A DNA stretch of 39,534 nt, from positions 1 through 39,534 of the forward strand of contig NZ_JALKIL010000045.1 of NCBI RefSeq assembly GCF_023051105.1. The letters are read 5' to 3'. Below are positions 27,486 to 36,773 of the stretch, piece by piece (positions within the stretch are counted from its first letter, which is position 1; each line of letters begins with the position of its first letter). The notes under the pieces are model-generated. The model was not told the DNA's origin and did no database searches. It was given only the letters and a program-made list of their open reading frames with translations. Position numbers and translations under genes: made by a program. The DNA is from Anaerobiospirillum sp. NML120449. Its GTDB lineage: Bacteria; Pseudomonadota; Gammaproteobacteria; Enterobacterales; Succinivibrionaceae.

Positions 27486-28631
27486 GCTGATATCAGCTGT
27501 TCTAGATATTGAAATTCCGGTACAGCGACACCATCAGCAGGACAGACATTGTTAACTGTTCGATGTCAGCGCCTTAACTTCCTGCTGATCTGTCCCGGAC
27601 AGCTGTTGCGGTTAAATAAACCGGCACAATGCCATTATGTAAGCTTCAGGCCGCCTTAAACAGGCAGTCCTTTGTCGACAGACTTAGCCTGCAGCCTGCA
27701 GCTCAAAAAACACCATTCGTATGGTATTTACTACTGCGCCGGTCTGATTACTCATCAATCCATGTGGTTTGAACAGCAACAGCTTTTGGGAGCACAGATA
27801 TGGCTCCAAACAGGCACAGGGTATCGTGTTCCACGGGCCTGGCACAGGTATCGTGTTCCAGGTGGGTGACGTGGGCAGCCTCTTCCAGGTGCCATGTACC
27901 CGGTTCGCCGTATCATGTTTCAGCTGCCTGTCGCGCTTCTTCACGTTCCCGGCAGGGAGTCATCAGGGAAACATTGCCTGCATATGCTGCCAGGCAAGAC
28001 CATTGCTGACACAAAAGGTTAAGGGAGCGCCCTCAGATTAGTCTGCAGCTAATCGGAGGACTTTTCGCAGTTTTTCTGCAGCTCTCAGCTCTTTGACTGT
28101 GGCCCACTAAAGAGCCCCATCCTCAGGCCTTAGAATTAAGAGTATCTGCTTAAAATCGGCAGATGTGATGCTGACAGCCTTAAGATTGTTACCGGGCGTC
28201 TTATAAGCTGAACGGACGCGTATAAGCCTGCTGTGCCGCTCATAACACAGACTGAGTGCGCATATTTTCAAGGTATCAGCACAAGCTGCAACAGCGATAC
28301 TTACAGGCATGTATCTCGAGATAACAAGTGGTGTGTTTATTTCAGCGGTGCTATCCTGAACATGGCTTTTTTATGAGGATAGTTACTCTTAAACGGTAGC
28401 ATACGGTTCCGCAAAAGAACCGTATTACGCAGCCAGTGTCCGCAGAACCATACTGCGCTTTTCTTATGCGGATACTCTTATGAGCTGGTTGAATCTTTTC
28501 CGTAAATGCAGCATTGGAAAAGCAAAAGCAGCCTGCACAGGAAAACCTGATTGGTCATAAATTTTTGAAGTTAAAGTATAATTTTTTAACATTAAATTTT
28601 GTAATTAAATCAGATATCTGTTGTGAATTGC

Positions 28632-28660
28632 TTTAGGCAGTACTGTTAAGTAAGTATAAT
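28632..28660 (+). promoter_or_regulatory. Candidate promoter of a small RNA
   Basis: A perfect TATAAT at 28655-28660 lies 17 bp after TTTAGG (28632-28637), a poor -35 match. It is in an AT-rich stretch, so chance occurrence is possible. What makes it worth listing is the strong terminator about 70 bp downstream on the same strand. Confidence 0.4.
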
Positions 28661-28665
28661 TAGGC

Positions 28666-28738
28666 AATCGATATAAAAGTTATTTTAAAATAAAACGGTG
28701 TGGGGCCGCCTCCTGTCACAGGGAGGCGGTCTTTTTTT
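28666..28738 (+). ncRNA. Candidate small RNA of about 70 nt
   Basis: Between the TATAAT at 28655-28660 and the terminator T run ending at 28738 there is no open frame of note. A transcript would be about 70 nt: an AT-rich, unstructured 5' part and a strong 3' terminator hairpin, the general form of Hfq-type small RNAs. No plus-strand gene ends upstream that would otherwise explain the terminator. The start point is a guess from the -10 box, and I do not recognise a known RNA family. Confidence 0.35.
28706..28738 (+). terminator. Strong intrinsic terminator
   Basis: CCGCCTCC (28706-28713) pairs perfectly with GGAGGCGG (28722-28729) around an 8-nt loop, followed by a run of seven T (28732-28738). 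It is the strongest terminator signature on the plus strand of the window, yet there is no gene immediately upstream on that strand. Confidence 0.88.
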
Positions 28739-29082
28739 GCCTGTAAAACAAGCATGCAAGCCAACAGGCAAAAGGAGACAAAGATCGCTCAATGATCCTC
28801 ACCGCCTGGCACCTGCATTCCCCCTTCTCACCACTGCAAAAGCGCAGGCGCCCGAATGACAGGCCTCAGAAGCATCAGAAGCCTCAGAAGGTTGCGGTCC
28901 CCCGAACACTGTCACATTCACTGCCGCTGGCACTGCCACTGCCGCTGCTACTGCAAGTTACAGTACTTGTGCATATGCCTGCTCAGGCGCCATGCAACAC
29001 TGAAACAAGGCCCTGTTATAAGACTTAAGTTTTGGCCACTTTACGGTTTCATGATGCGCTGGCCGCAACGAGAAACAGCGCT

Positions 29083-29136
29083 CTCCTGATATACCAGGCA
29101 CTCCTGATATACCAGGCACTCCTGATATACCAGGCA
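29083..29136 (+). repeat. Three tandem 18-bp repeats
   Basis: CTCCTGATATACCAGGCA occurs three times without interruption (29083, 29101, 29119), followed by a partial unit. The units are identical, which suggests a recent expansion. The 18-bp unit would keep a reading frame, but the plus-strand frame across it lacks a convincing start. Confidence 0.9.
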
Positions 29137-30658
29137 CTCCTTTATCCCTGCAGCCCCTACTCTATGTTGACCGCCTCTACTGGATGGCCATGTTGCTATG
29201 AATGCGATGGCTATCCTGTGCGCTTGTCATACTGGCAGAACATCAGGGGATACAGCTCATGGGATGTTGTTAAGGTTTACGAACACTGTTCCTGATTCTG
29301 GTATCAGCTGCCTTTATCAGAAAATCTGGGAAAAGCAGAGCTGCGTTCCTTGAAAACTACCTGGTATAAAAACATTGGCAGCTTTAAATGCTGTAAATAT
29401 GGGATTTATGGCAGGCATCTTGGCGGGATTGCAGTCCTGAGATCAGCTTACGGCAGGGACATGGCCATGGCTTGAGTCCGGCTGACCAGGCAAAATAACA
29501 AGAATCAAGACATTTGCGTGATCGAATTTTTGGATCACTGCTTATATGCCCTGTAAATAATTGATTCTGTATTTATCCTTGATACATAACTTGATACTGC
29601 AAAACACGTCATACAGCAAATGATTCTTATTATCACTTTTCTGATAAATGGCCTGTTTATGCGCCCTTTACGCGAGCGCAAAGGTTCAACATTGCCTTTT
29701 GCGGTTACGTGTTCCCCGAGGGCACTGGTAATTCAAAAAATTAATGGTAATATAGCCATCACTTTCACTATTGAATGGTTTGGCTGACCCAACAGAGGCG
29801 GTCGCAACTGCACAGCAGAGCCTGTTGAATACAGCTCCCGGTTTGAGACCAGCTGGTCAGCCAGACATTTTAGTGGCTTTTATAAATGCAGCATAAGACT
29901 GCAGCCTTAACTAAAGGTGCCTTAATACATAGTTAAACTGTAATGGCGCTTAATCAGCATCATGCTCCGAATTTTACGCGGACTCCAGCATGACTGAATA
30001 TCAAACGAATTTATGGCAGTACCTGCATGAAAATCCTGACTGTAAGAATATGCTGCCAGGATTTTCAGGCTCAAAATGAAAACGGTTACAAAATTATGCT
30101 GCTATGCCATACAGGCACAAAACTCATGAGCGGTTCTGACCGACTCTACATACAATAAGCAGGATACGCCAGGTTACCAGTTTACAAAATGCGTATCTCA
30201 CAGCCCTGCAGAGCATATAACAGGCCTGATCATGCCGCAGGCTATGCCCTTTGATTTGAATGGACAGCATCAAGGAAATGCCCTTGACTGAAATAAAACT
30301 GTCAAATATGTACAGAATATTGTAAAACCCATCTAATAAGGGCTTTATATAAACATAATGTCTTCTTAACCTGCCTACATAAAGTGCAGTGAGCACCATT
30401 AACAAACAGTCAGACAGATAAAAAACCACTCAAACGTAAATCGTGAAACTATTTCAGAAGTACTTCAGATTACGTTACGAACAGGAGATGATAACGTTAC
30501 CACGCGCATAACCGCCTTTTTATAAGCCTCTTTATCAGCTGCTACGAACAGCATGTTCTGAGTCAAATGAAAAACGGATAATGAGACTGATGAAAAAATG
30601 TTTCACTTTCTTACGTACACGGTAAACTGGCTACGCCAGCTGACACCACGACGCTGAT

Positions 30659-30683
30659 GTAAATGCACAAAAACAGCATTTAC
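30659..30683. promoter_or_regulatory. Inverted repeat upstream of the first solute-binding protein gene
   Basis: GTAAATGC (30659-30666) and GCATTTAC (30676-30683) form a perfect 8-bp inverted repeat with a 9-nt A-rich spacer, about 75 nt upstream of the start codon. This is a plausible operator for a dimeric regulator. A similar element is not present before the paralogue at 36774. Confidence 0.4.
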
Positions 30684-30756
30684 GGCAGCAATTATGTGAT
30701 GCCACATCGCAACTTGTTAGCTGAGCTTTGTCTGTCTACATGCTAACGGTTAAGAA

Positions 30757-31659
30757 ATGCAAGCTACTTTCATCAAGTCAGGTGCCGCCCTGCTGTGCGC
30801 CACCACCCTTCTGGCCTCTGTAATTACCGCTCCAGCCTGCGCTGCAGCTAATAAAAACGCTGCCACTGCAGCAGCACAGACGCAGTCTGCAGTACAATCC
30901 CAGGACACAGGTGTTCAGGAAGCACAGTCTCTGCCTCTAAAAGGTCATACTCTTGAGGCAGGCGTAGCCATCGCACCACCATTTGTCATTGCAGACAAGG
31001 GCTTTAACAATCTCAGTGGCATTGATATTGACCTCATCAACGAGCTGCAGAGACGTACCGGATTTGAACTCTCAGGCGGCCGTATTCATCTGATGAACTT
31101 TTCAGAGCTGCTTGATGTAAGCGCTTCAGGTGCCCTGGATATCACAGGTGGAGCTATTTCCCTGTCTCAGGAGCGCGAAGGTAACTACAGATTCTCTGAT
31201 CGTTCCTGTCTGTCCAATGCCGTGGCAGTTGTCAGAGCTGACTCCAGTATCAGCAGCCTTGATGATCTGAAAGGCAAGACTGTAGCTGCCGAAGTTGGCA
31301 CCACCGCTCAGGACGTACTGCCAGGTGAATATGCCAGCAAGGTAAAGATGCGCGAAAGCGCCACCAATTTCATGCAGTTTTATGATGTAGCACGCGGCCA
31401 TGCCGATGCGCTGGTAGCTGACCACGCTGTTGCCATCGACTATATCAACTACTGGAAAGACGCCGGGCTTAAGATTGCCTTTGAGCTTCCGGAGAGTTTT
31501 TCCTCAATTGGGCTGCTTTTTAAGAAGGACGACATGGTCTCTGCCGAACTGGCCTGTGCTTTCAGTGAAATGAAGCAGGACGGCACTGTAGACGCGATTG
31601 TCGACAAGTACATTCCAGAATATAAACACTCAGGCAGCCGCCTGGCCGGCAACTACTGA
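30757..31659 (+). CDS. Periplasmic solute-binding protein, family 3 (amino-acid type)
   Basis: 300-aa periplasmic protein of the bacterial extracellular solute-binding family 3, which captures amino acids or similar small molecules for ABC importers or acts in sensing. A signal peptide of about 30 residues (ending near ACAA) is followed by an Ala/Gln/Thr-rich linker to about residue 60, then the binding domain to the end. Family features are APPFVIADKG...LSGIDIDLINELQRRTGF near the start of the domain, DITGGAISLSQER (the Arg that usually contacts the ligand carboxylate), and LDDLKGKTVAAEVGTTAQD. No permease or ATPase gene lies nearby, so its partner is elsewhere or it works alone. The ligand cannot be told from the sequence. 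The Shine-Dalgarno is weak (AAGAA). A paralogue lies at 36774. Confidence 0.9.
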   Translation: MQATFIKSGAALLCATTLLASVITAPACAAANKNAATAAAQTQSAVQSQDTGVQEAQSLPLKGHTLEAGVAIAPPFVIADKGFNNLSGIDIDLINELQRRTGFELSGGRIHLMNFSELLDVSASGALDITGGAISLSQEREGNYRFSDRSCLSNAVAVVRADSSISSLDDLKGKTVAAEVGTTAQDVLPGEYASKVKMRESATNFMQFYDVARGHADALVADHAVAIDYINYWKDAGLKIAFELPESFSSIGLLFKKDDMVSAELACAFSEMKQDGTVDAIVDKYIPEYKHSGSRLAGNY

Positions 31660-31761
31660 AAAGCCCGGCAGGCCCGGCTTGACAGGGGAAAGCAAAGCAA
31701 GGGCAGCATGCCCGCCCCACAGGCCTCCTGAGAAAAACCGATACCTTTTGATGTCACAATG

Positions 31762-31780
31762 GCCCGTCCCATGGACGGGC
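31762..31780 (+). terminator. Hairpin after the first solute-binding protein gene
   Basis: GCCCGTCC (31762-31769) pairs perfectly with GGACGGGC (31773-31780) around a 3-nt loop, followed by TGTTTCCTGT. The stem is strong but the T run is broken. It lies about 100 nt after the stop codon. Confidence 0.6.
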
Positions 31781-32517
31781 TGTTTCCTGTCTGCAGCACA
31801 TCAAAACTACCAGTTCTCACTAACCATCCCAATATCCGTCCCCATCTCCCGTCTCCACAAACCATCCCTCTCACCACTTACCTTTCACCTCTCACCTCTC
31901 TCTCTTCCCCATTCACTTTTCCTGTCAGACTTCCCTGTTTCATCCTCGTCATCCAACCATCCTCCCAGCTGATAAACAACAAAAAATCCAGGCGCCCCAT
32001 GACGATGCCCTCTCTTTCCATATCACTTCCCATTGAACTTTTTCGGCCATAGCCACCATCAGGATATCCCTCCAGGCTTTACAAACCGGATTACAAAGGG
32101 TTTTGTGAAAGTTCTTTAAAACATATCTGCTCTGTCAGACTGACCTGAAGCTTTAATCTGCTCTGACCTGAATACATGTATCCATGAGGCTTTAACCTGC
32201 AGGATTGAATCCTTCAATCCCCTCATCCCTTACCCTGCCATACAGACAACAATACAAAACGGAACTGTACTGTACTTTACTGTACTGTTTTGCTTTATAA
32301 AACCATACATAAAGAATACAGGGCCACAGCTCAGCTAAAGCACCAGGCCGACCTGTACGGCACAGTGTTTACCTGAACATGCCATTGCAGACATTTCTGT
32401 AATTGATATAAGGAGCATCAGATCACACTCTAACAGCATATTGTCTGATACTAATCATGCTCGCTTACTATGGGTGTCATGGGGAATTTGGTGCACTTTG
32501 CTGCAGAGGCCATAAAG

Positions 32518-32561
32518 CAAAAGAGCAGCTCACAGTAAATTTACTGTTTGCTGCTCTTTTG
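32518..32561. terminator. Bidirectional hairpin terminator downstream of the acidic-protein gene
   Basis: CAAAAGAGCAGC (32518-32529) pairs with GCTGCTCTTTTG (32550-32561). A second palindrome ACAGTAAATTTACTGT (32532-32547) fills the loop. Both sides end in an A/T run within the stem, so it can act as a terminator in either direction. It probably ends the minus-strand gene that stops at 32741. Confidence 0.7.
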
Positions 32562-32740
32562 TCAGGCAATTTGCTCTATGTTTTGTAATGCATTAAGCAA
32601 CCATGGTGACCTGCAATGTCAGGAGCTGCTTTATTGCCTGTACCTTTAGCTAAATTCTGGAAGATAAAAGCTGAAAAGCTGTGCACCACGTTCAGCTGCC
32701 AGGTTGAATTAAGGATGGGCAATAATGTCCTTTGTTGCCC

Positions 32741-33346
32741 TTACTCTTCATCGTCATCATCATCATCATCATTGCTGTCAGGGCTGTAGAACAGAATCTC
32801 ATCCCAGTCAACATCCAGAGCCTCATCAATAGCTTCAGATGCACCTGTCTCCTTGAATGTCTTAAGCTGCCTGATGCTGTCTTTCAGATAGGCATTGAAG
32901 TCCTTGAAGATATTTTCATAAAGGTCATTGAGCAGGAAGGCAAAAAACTCAAAGCCATCTTCATCATCCTCAGATTCTTCAAAATCGTAATCCTCAGGAT
33001 CTTCCATCTCAAAGATTTCAGCCGTTTCAAGCTGCACAGTAGCATTCTTGCCAGCCCACTTATCCAGAGCTTCATGAGCCTGAGCACAGAGCTCGTCGTA
33101 CTTCTCCTGAGTAACAGCTCCCTGAGACAGGCAGCGCTCATAAAAATCAAACAGACGCTTGCATCCTTCGTCAAAATCACCCTCAAGGGCCAGAGGAACC
33201 TCAGCGTCCCAGATGCAGGACTTAACTTTGCGCACCCTGGAGCTGACCATAATCAGCTGGGTCATGCTGGCCTCATACGGATACTCACAAAGTCCAGTGC
33301 TTTTACCATCCTGAGTACGTACATAAAGATAGCTGCGGTTGCTCAT
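32741..33346 (-). CDS. Acidic hypothetical protein, 201 aa
   Basis: Strong start signal: AAGGAGC lies just upstream of the ATG at 33346. The protein begins MSNRSYLYVRTQDG, an opening I associate with uncharacterised acidic proteins that start M(A/S)NRSYLY (DUF7822-like); that assignment is from memory and tentative. Residues 110-130 (EMEDPEDYDFEESEDDEDGF) and the C-terminus (seven Asp then Glu-Glu) are strongly acidic. There is no signal peptide or membrane segment, so it is probably cytoplasmic. The Asp tail is coded by five GAT triplets in a row plus GAC GAT, a trinucleotide repeat that could change length without shifting frame. It stands alone between convergent and divergent neighbours. 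Function unknown. Confidence 0.85.
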   Translation of the reverse strand: MSNRSYLYVRTQDGKSTGLCEYPYEASMTQLIMVSSRVRKVKSCIWDAEVPLALEGDFDEGCKRLFDFYERCLSQGAVTQEKYDELCAQAHEALDKWAGKNATVQLETAEIFEMEDPEDYDFEESEDDEDGFEFFAFLLNDLYENIFKDFNAYLKDSIRQLKTFKETGASEAIDEALDVDWDEILFYSPDSNDDDDDDDEE

Positions 33347-33567
33347 TCAAAGGCTCCTTAAATTTAGCGGAATACAGAACCTATTATACCCCGCCATGCC
33401 TGCTGAATATTACTGGCCGTCACCCCATAACACCCAGATATGTCGCAACCACCACAGCCAGATATGTGGCAGTAGCCTGGCAGCAATCCATAGCCATTTG
33501 CTGTGCAGCAGGAACAGCCCTGACTCAAGCCTGAGCCAGATGCTGCGCTGCAGGTGGAGGCCATGTT

Positions 33568-33960
33568 CAAGTCTGGATCGGCCTATTGCTGCAGGTTGTC
33601 GCCTGGCTAAGCTCTGGGTCAGTATCGGTGCTTCAGTACCGTCCCTGCGCAGCTATGGTACAGAGGCTGCGCTGCAGGCGGTGGCCTGGTTCAACTATGG
33701 GACTTGGGCAGCGCTACAGGTCGTGGCCTGGTTCAACTATGGGACTGTGGCGGTGCGGCTGGCGTTGGCCGGGTTCTACTATGGAACTGTGGCGGTGCGG
33801 CTGGCGTTGGCCGGGTTCAACTATGGGACTTGGGCAGCGCTACAGGTCGTGGCCTGGTTCAACTATGGGACTTGGGCGGCGCTACAGGTCGTGGCCTGGT
33901 TGAACTATGGGACTTGGGCGGCGCAGCTGGCGGTGGCCGGGTTAAAGTCTGGGGCTGGGG
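33568..33960 (+). repeat. Minisatellite with 42-bp period, about nine units
   Basis: The motif ACTATGG recurs exactly every 42 bp at 33694, 33736, 33778, 33820, 33862 and 33904, with a variant at 33652 and degenerate units before and after. Two unit types alternate: one with CTTGGGCAGCGCTACAGGTCG and one with CTGTGGCGGTGCGGCTGGCG. The period is 14 codons and all three plus-strand frames stay open across the array. A coding role is therefore possible but not supported by a start signal. Confidence 0.88.
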
Positions 33961-34947
33961 CGCGTTTAGGTATGGTCGTACTCAAAAATTACAGGTGCTC
34001 TGCAAAGTACGTAGTTTGCGAGGTGTCAGATACTGTAAGATTTAAGAGATTATATTCAGTGAATTCAATATGAATAAACAGTTCTGGTTTCTTCGGGATG
34101 CTGTGTGCAGGTGTGAGTGATGGATGTGGGAGTACGACCATGCCCGGCTGATCAGGATATTGTCAGCCTCAATGGTATATGTGAAGGTGTATGTGATGTG
34201 GGATGGATAAAAGCTTTGTCATTATGCATCACCAGCGCTGCCCCGCACTGTGAGCGACCTTTTGATGTGATGTTTTGGCCTTATGTCTGTCTGATTTAGA
34301 TGGGGCAGGCCTTTAGCCGCGCCTGACCCACATAAATGTTTATCCAAGGTCGATTCTAGATAAGAAAAGGATGCTTTTCAATAAAGAAATATCTATGTTA
34401 GCGGACCTTTTTCCTTTATTGTGCACTCAGTCAAAAATATGTATCCATGACCATACTGGTCAACTGCACAAATTTCTTATTTTGCAAGTAACGATTATGT
34501 ATTACAATCTGCACCGCCTCCATTGAAATAGAGCACCAGTTGAGGCTCACATTTCTGGCGTATCCAGTTCGCTGCCCGTGTGGATCATTGTATGGGCTGC
34601 GAGAGCTCAGGCAAGGCCTTTGACGCTCTGCCAGTACGCTGACAACAGCAGCTGTAGTTAGCATGTGTTACAGCGCTGTCATATGACTTTATCAGTGGAG
34701 AGCCACATAATCTTATTACTGATCAGCAAAGCGCCATGGTTTGATAACTTTTCCGCTGTGCTGACAAGCTGATTTCAGGAGATCAGCATTATTAAGCTGC
34801 AACTGTGCAGCTCATGCTGTTCATCCAGAAACTGAACCCGACCTCCAAACACTGATGGACCTGCGGCACTGCCGGACAGAGATACTGTCTGCCGCAATGC
34901 CATCATCCTGCTCTAAAACTGCTCGGGCTTCAGATAATCACTCAACA

Positions 34948-34971
34948 TATGCGACCCTAACCGGTCGCATA
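34948..34971. promoter_or_regulatory. Perfect inverted repeat
   Basis: TATGCGACC (34948-34956) and GGTCGCATA (34963-34971), 9-bp arms with a 6-nt loop and no T run. It may be a protein-binding site or RNA hairpin. It is about 220 nt upstream of the possible small gene at 35187. Confidence 0.3.
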
Positions 34972-35186
34972 AGGGAGAGACTGCACAGCAGTCCTTTTCA
35001 TAACAACAGCAATGCTCATCTGACAGTATCGGGCAATATCAGACATACAGGCAAATACTCTGGTTATTACCGGCTGACTGGCATATGCAAGCAGAAGCGC
35101 AACAAGGTCACCTGAGCTTTCCCTTATCCCACAGCCAAAGTCCCTGGGATACCATGGCATGTGTCCTGTGTTGTTAAAATGTCTCT

Positions 35187-35351
35187 ATGAAAACCACACA
35201 TCTTTTCCGCCTGGCTACGCTTTTTACCCTCTTTGGCGTCATGATCTATATGTTTGATCCTGACTTTGACATTATTGAGGACTCCCTGTACTCCCATCAT
35301 ACTCACAATCTGATGGACACATTAGAGCAGTTCCTGGATATCCTTGACTGA
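35187..35351 (+). CDS. Possible small membrane protein, 54 aa
   Basis: A short frame starting MKTTHLFRLATLFTLFGVMI and ending in an acidic tail (HNLMDTLEQFLDILD). Residues 6-23 are hydrophobic after a Lys and an Arg, consistent with one membrane helix (Nin-Cout) or an uncleaved signal. The sequence reads like a genuine protein: no rare-residue runs and an even mix of residues. Against it, there is no clear Shine-Dalgarno before the ATG, and an overlapping minus-strand frame exists. It stands alone. I do not recognise a family. Confidence 0.4.
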   Translation: MKTTHLFRLATLFTLFGVMIYMFDPDFDIIEDSLYSHHTHNLMDTLEQFLDILD

Positions 35352-36661
35352 TCGTAAGTCCTTATCGGCCCTCCCTCCCATGCCATGAAATGCCATGACA
35401 TACCTGCTGATTTGACCATATCTTATATCTGACAGTCCGAAACCTCATCGGCTCATAACGTCAGTAACTGAGCGCATCCCATCCAAGGCCCCCTGTTGCG
35501 TCTGTCCTGATTGCAAAGGATTGCTCAATGCATCTGGATTAATTTCGCAATTATCCTGACCAGGCGCGTGTAATATGTCCTCCGGGCACTGCCCGCTGAC
35601 CTTTGGCCACTGGCGCTGGGCATTGTCCTGGGCATGGGCATTGTCCTGGTCCAGGTCATAGCCATAGTATCGACCAGCATTATGGCCTCAGTCCTGGCCT
35701 GCAGCAGGGTATGTCCTACTACAGGTCTTCAGTATTCTGGCTCTGGCTGCAATCACCTTTTGCATCACAATTGATCATTGATAATCTTTGCCGCAGCATG
35801 TGATGGCTTTTTTGCTATAATTTAGCGTCCGTTCGCATGAATATGCGATTTGTGTACAGCTTTGTCTTCCTTGCCTGAAAGCTCAGGTGCAGTACGCTGC
35901 CTCATCATATGAATATGGCCAGAGGCCAGACACCTCACCTCGGTCACACCTGTACGGAGTACTGCTCACATATCCATGGCCTGTCAGCGGTACTGGCTGA
36001 ACGAGCTTGACGGTATTTTGTGATGATCCTCTTCCTGTTTTGATGCATGAACAACAAGCACAACGGAAAGTATTGCATCTTTGATAGCAAGGGACATCCA
36101 CCATATAACTGATATTTCTCCGCTATAACGTTTACTGCTTGAATATTTCACGTTTAGCGGGTATAAAAACCATAATGCACACGCGTAACATCGCACAACT
36201 TTCCCGGTCATATACACCTGGGAACAAGGTGCAATACTGCGCGACAGCATTAAGGCGGACTGCCTGTATTCATTGCCATATTTGCTTTACACAGCTGGCA
36301 ATGACTGTTCCGCAATGCCCTAATCTTAAACATAAGGTGTTTCAGTACACTGTGTCCATGAGCCGCTGCTCTCCTGTCCAGATATGTCGGCAAATCTCTC
36401 CATGAGCGCTTTTATCAATGTAATCATGCATGCCAGAACAGCACTTTAGCACCGCTGTCTTTAACATGGTTATGACCTCACGGAGGTATCCGTATATGTG
36501 ACCATTTTACCGGGCCGCATGGCAGGGCCTGTCTGCATGTCGCTCTTAAGTCACACTGCTGCATACTTTTGTGAAGCCGATAAAATTGCCCGGCTGTCAA
36601 AAGACAGTAATCTGGATACAGTTCCAGTAAGCCAGCAACGGAGGCAGTGCATTATCTACGC

Positions 36662-36681
36662 TTTCCTGAAGCCTCAGGAAA
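36662..36681. promoter_or_regulatory. Inverted repeat upstream of the second solute-binding protein gene
   Basis: TTTCCTGA-AGCC-TCAGGAAA, 8-bp arms, 93-112 nt before the start codon. Possible operator or small hairpin. Confidence 0.35.
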
Positions 36682-36726
36682 AATGCTCTGCCAGTTTTCA
36701 GCACCCGTAAGTCGGCTTTTATCAGT

Positions 36727-36743
36727 GCGGCCAGTATGGCCGC
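36727..36743. promoter_or_regulatory. GC-rich inverted repeat in the leader of the second solute-binding protein gene
   Basis: GCGGCCA-GTA-TGGCCGC, 7-bp perfect arms, 31-47 nt before the start codon. Possible operator or leader hairpin; no T run follows. Confidence 0.4.
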
Positions 36744-36773
36744 CCCTACAGACACTGCTCTGGCATTGGAGAA

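Larger units (their letters stand above)
25999..30756. other. About 4.8 kb without a convincing gene
   Basis: No frame here has both a Shine-Dalgarno and recognisable protein character; frames are short and scattered over both strands. Listed separately are a 31-bp tandem repeat (26918-27096), a weak possible transposase remnant (27310-27485), a candidate small RNA with terminator (28655-28738), an 18-bp tandem repeat (29083-29136) and an inverted repeat upstream of the solute-binding protein gene (30659-30683). The stretch 28550-28700 is clearly more AT-rich than the rest. Confidence 0.55.
31660..32740. other. Intergenic between the solute-binding protein gene and the acidic-protein gene
   Basis: The genes converge here. 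Apart from the two terminator-like hairpins listed (31762-31780 and 32518-32561), I see only a pyrimidine-rich stretch at about 31820-31970, rich in CTCACCTCTC-like runs on the plus strand. No frame is convincing. Confidence 0.5.
33347..35186. other. Repeat-rich stretch without a convincing gene
   Basis: It holds the 42-bp minisatellite (33568-33960) and the inverted repeat at 34948-34971. A 244-codon plus-strand frame (33339-34073) runs across the minisatellite, but it has no Shine-Dalgarno, starts inside the leader of the divergent gene and owes its length to the repeat. The rest shows only short scattered frames. Confidence 0.5.
35352..36773. other. Intergenic upstream of the second solute-binding protein gene
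   Basis: No convincing gene. A TGCTATAAT extended -10-like sequence lies at 35813-35821 without a -35 box, gene or terminator to go with it. Two perfect inverted repeats near the right end are listed separately. Confidence 0.5.

Noticed and set aside
33339..34073. 244-codon plus-strand frame over the 42-bp minisatellite
   Set aside because: Its length results from a repeat period that is a multiple of three; there is no Shine-Dalgarno and it starts at the 5' end of the divergent gene. Kept only as a finding about the repeat.
35813..35821. Promoter TGCTATAAT
   Set aside because: A good extended -10 alone, with no -35, gene or terminator following; not listed as a promoter.
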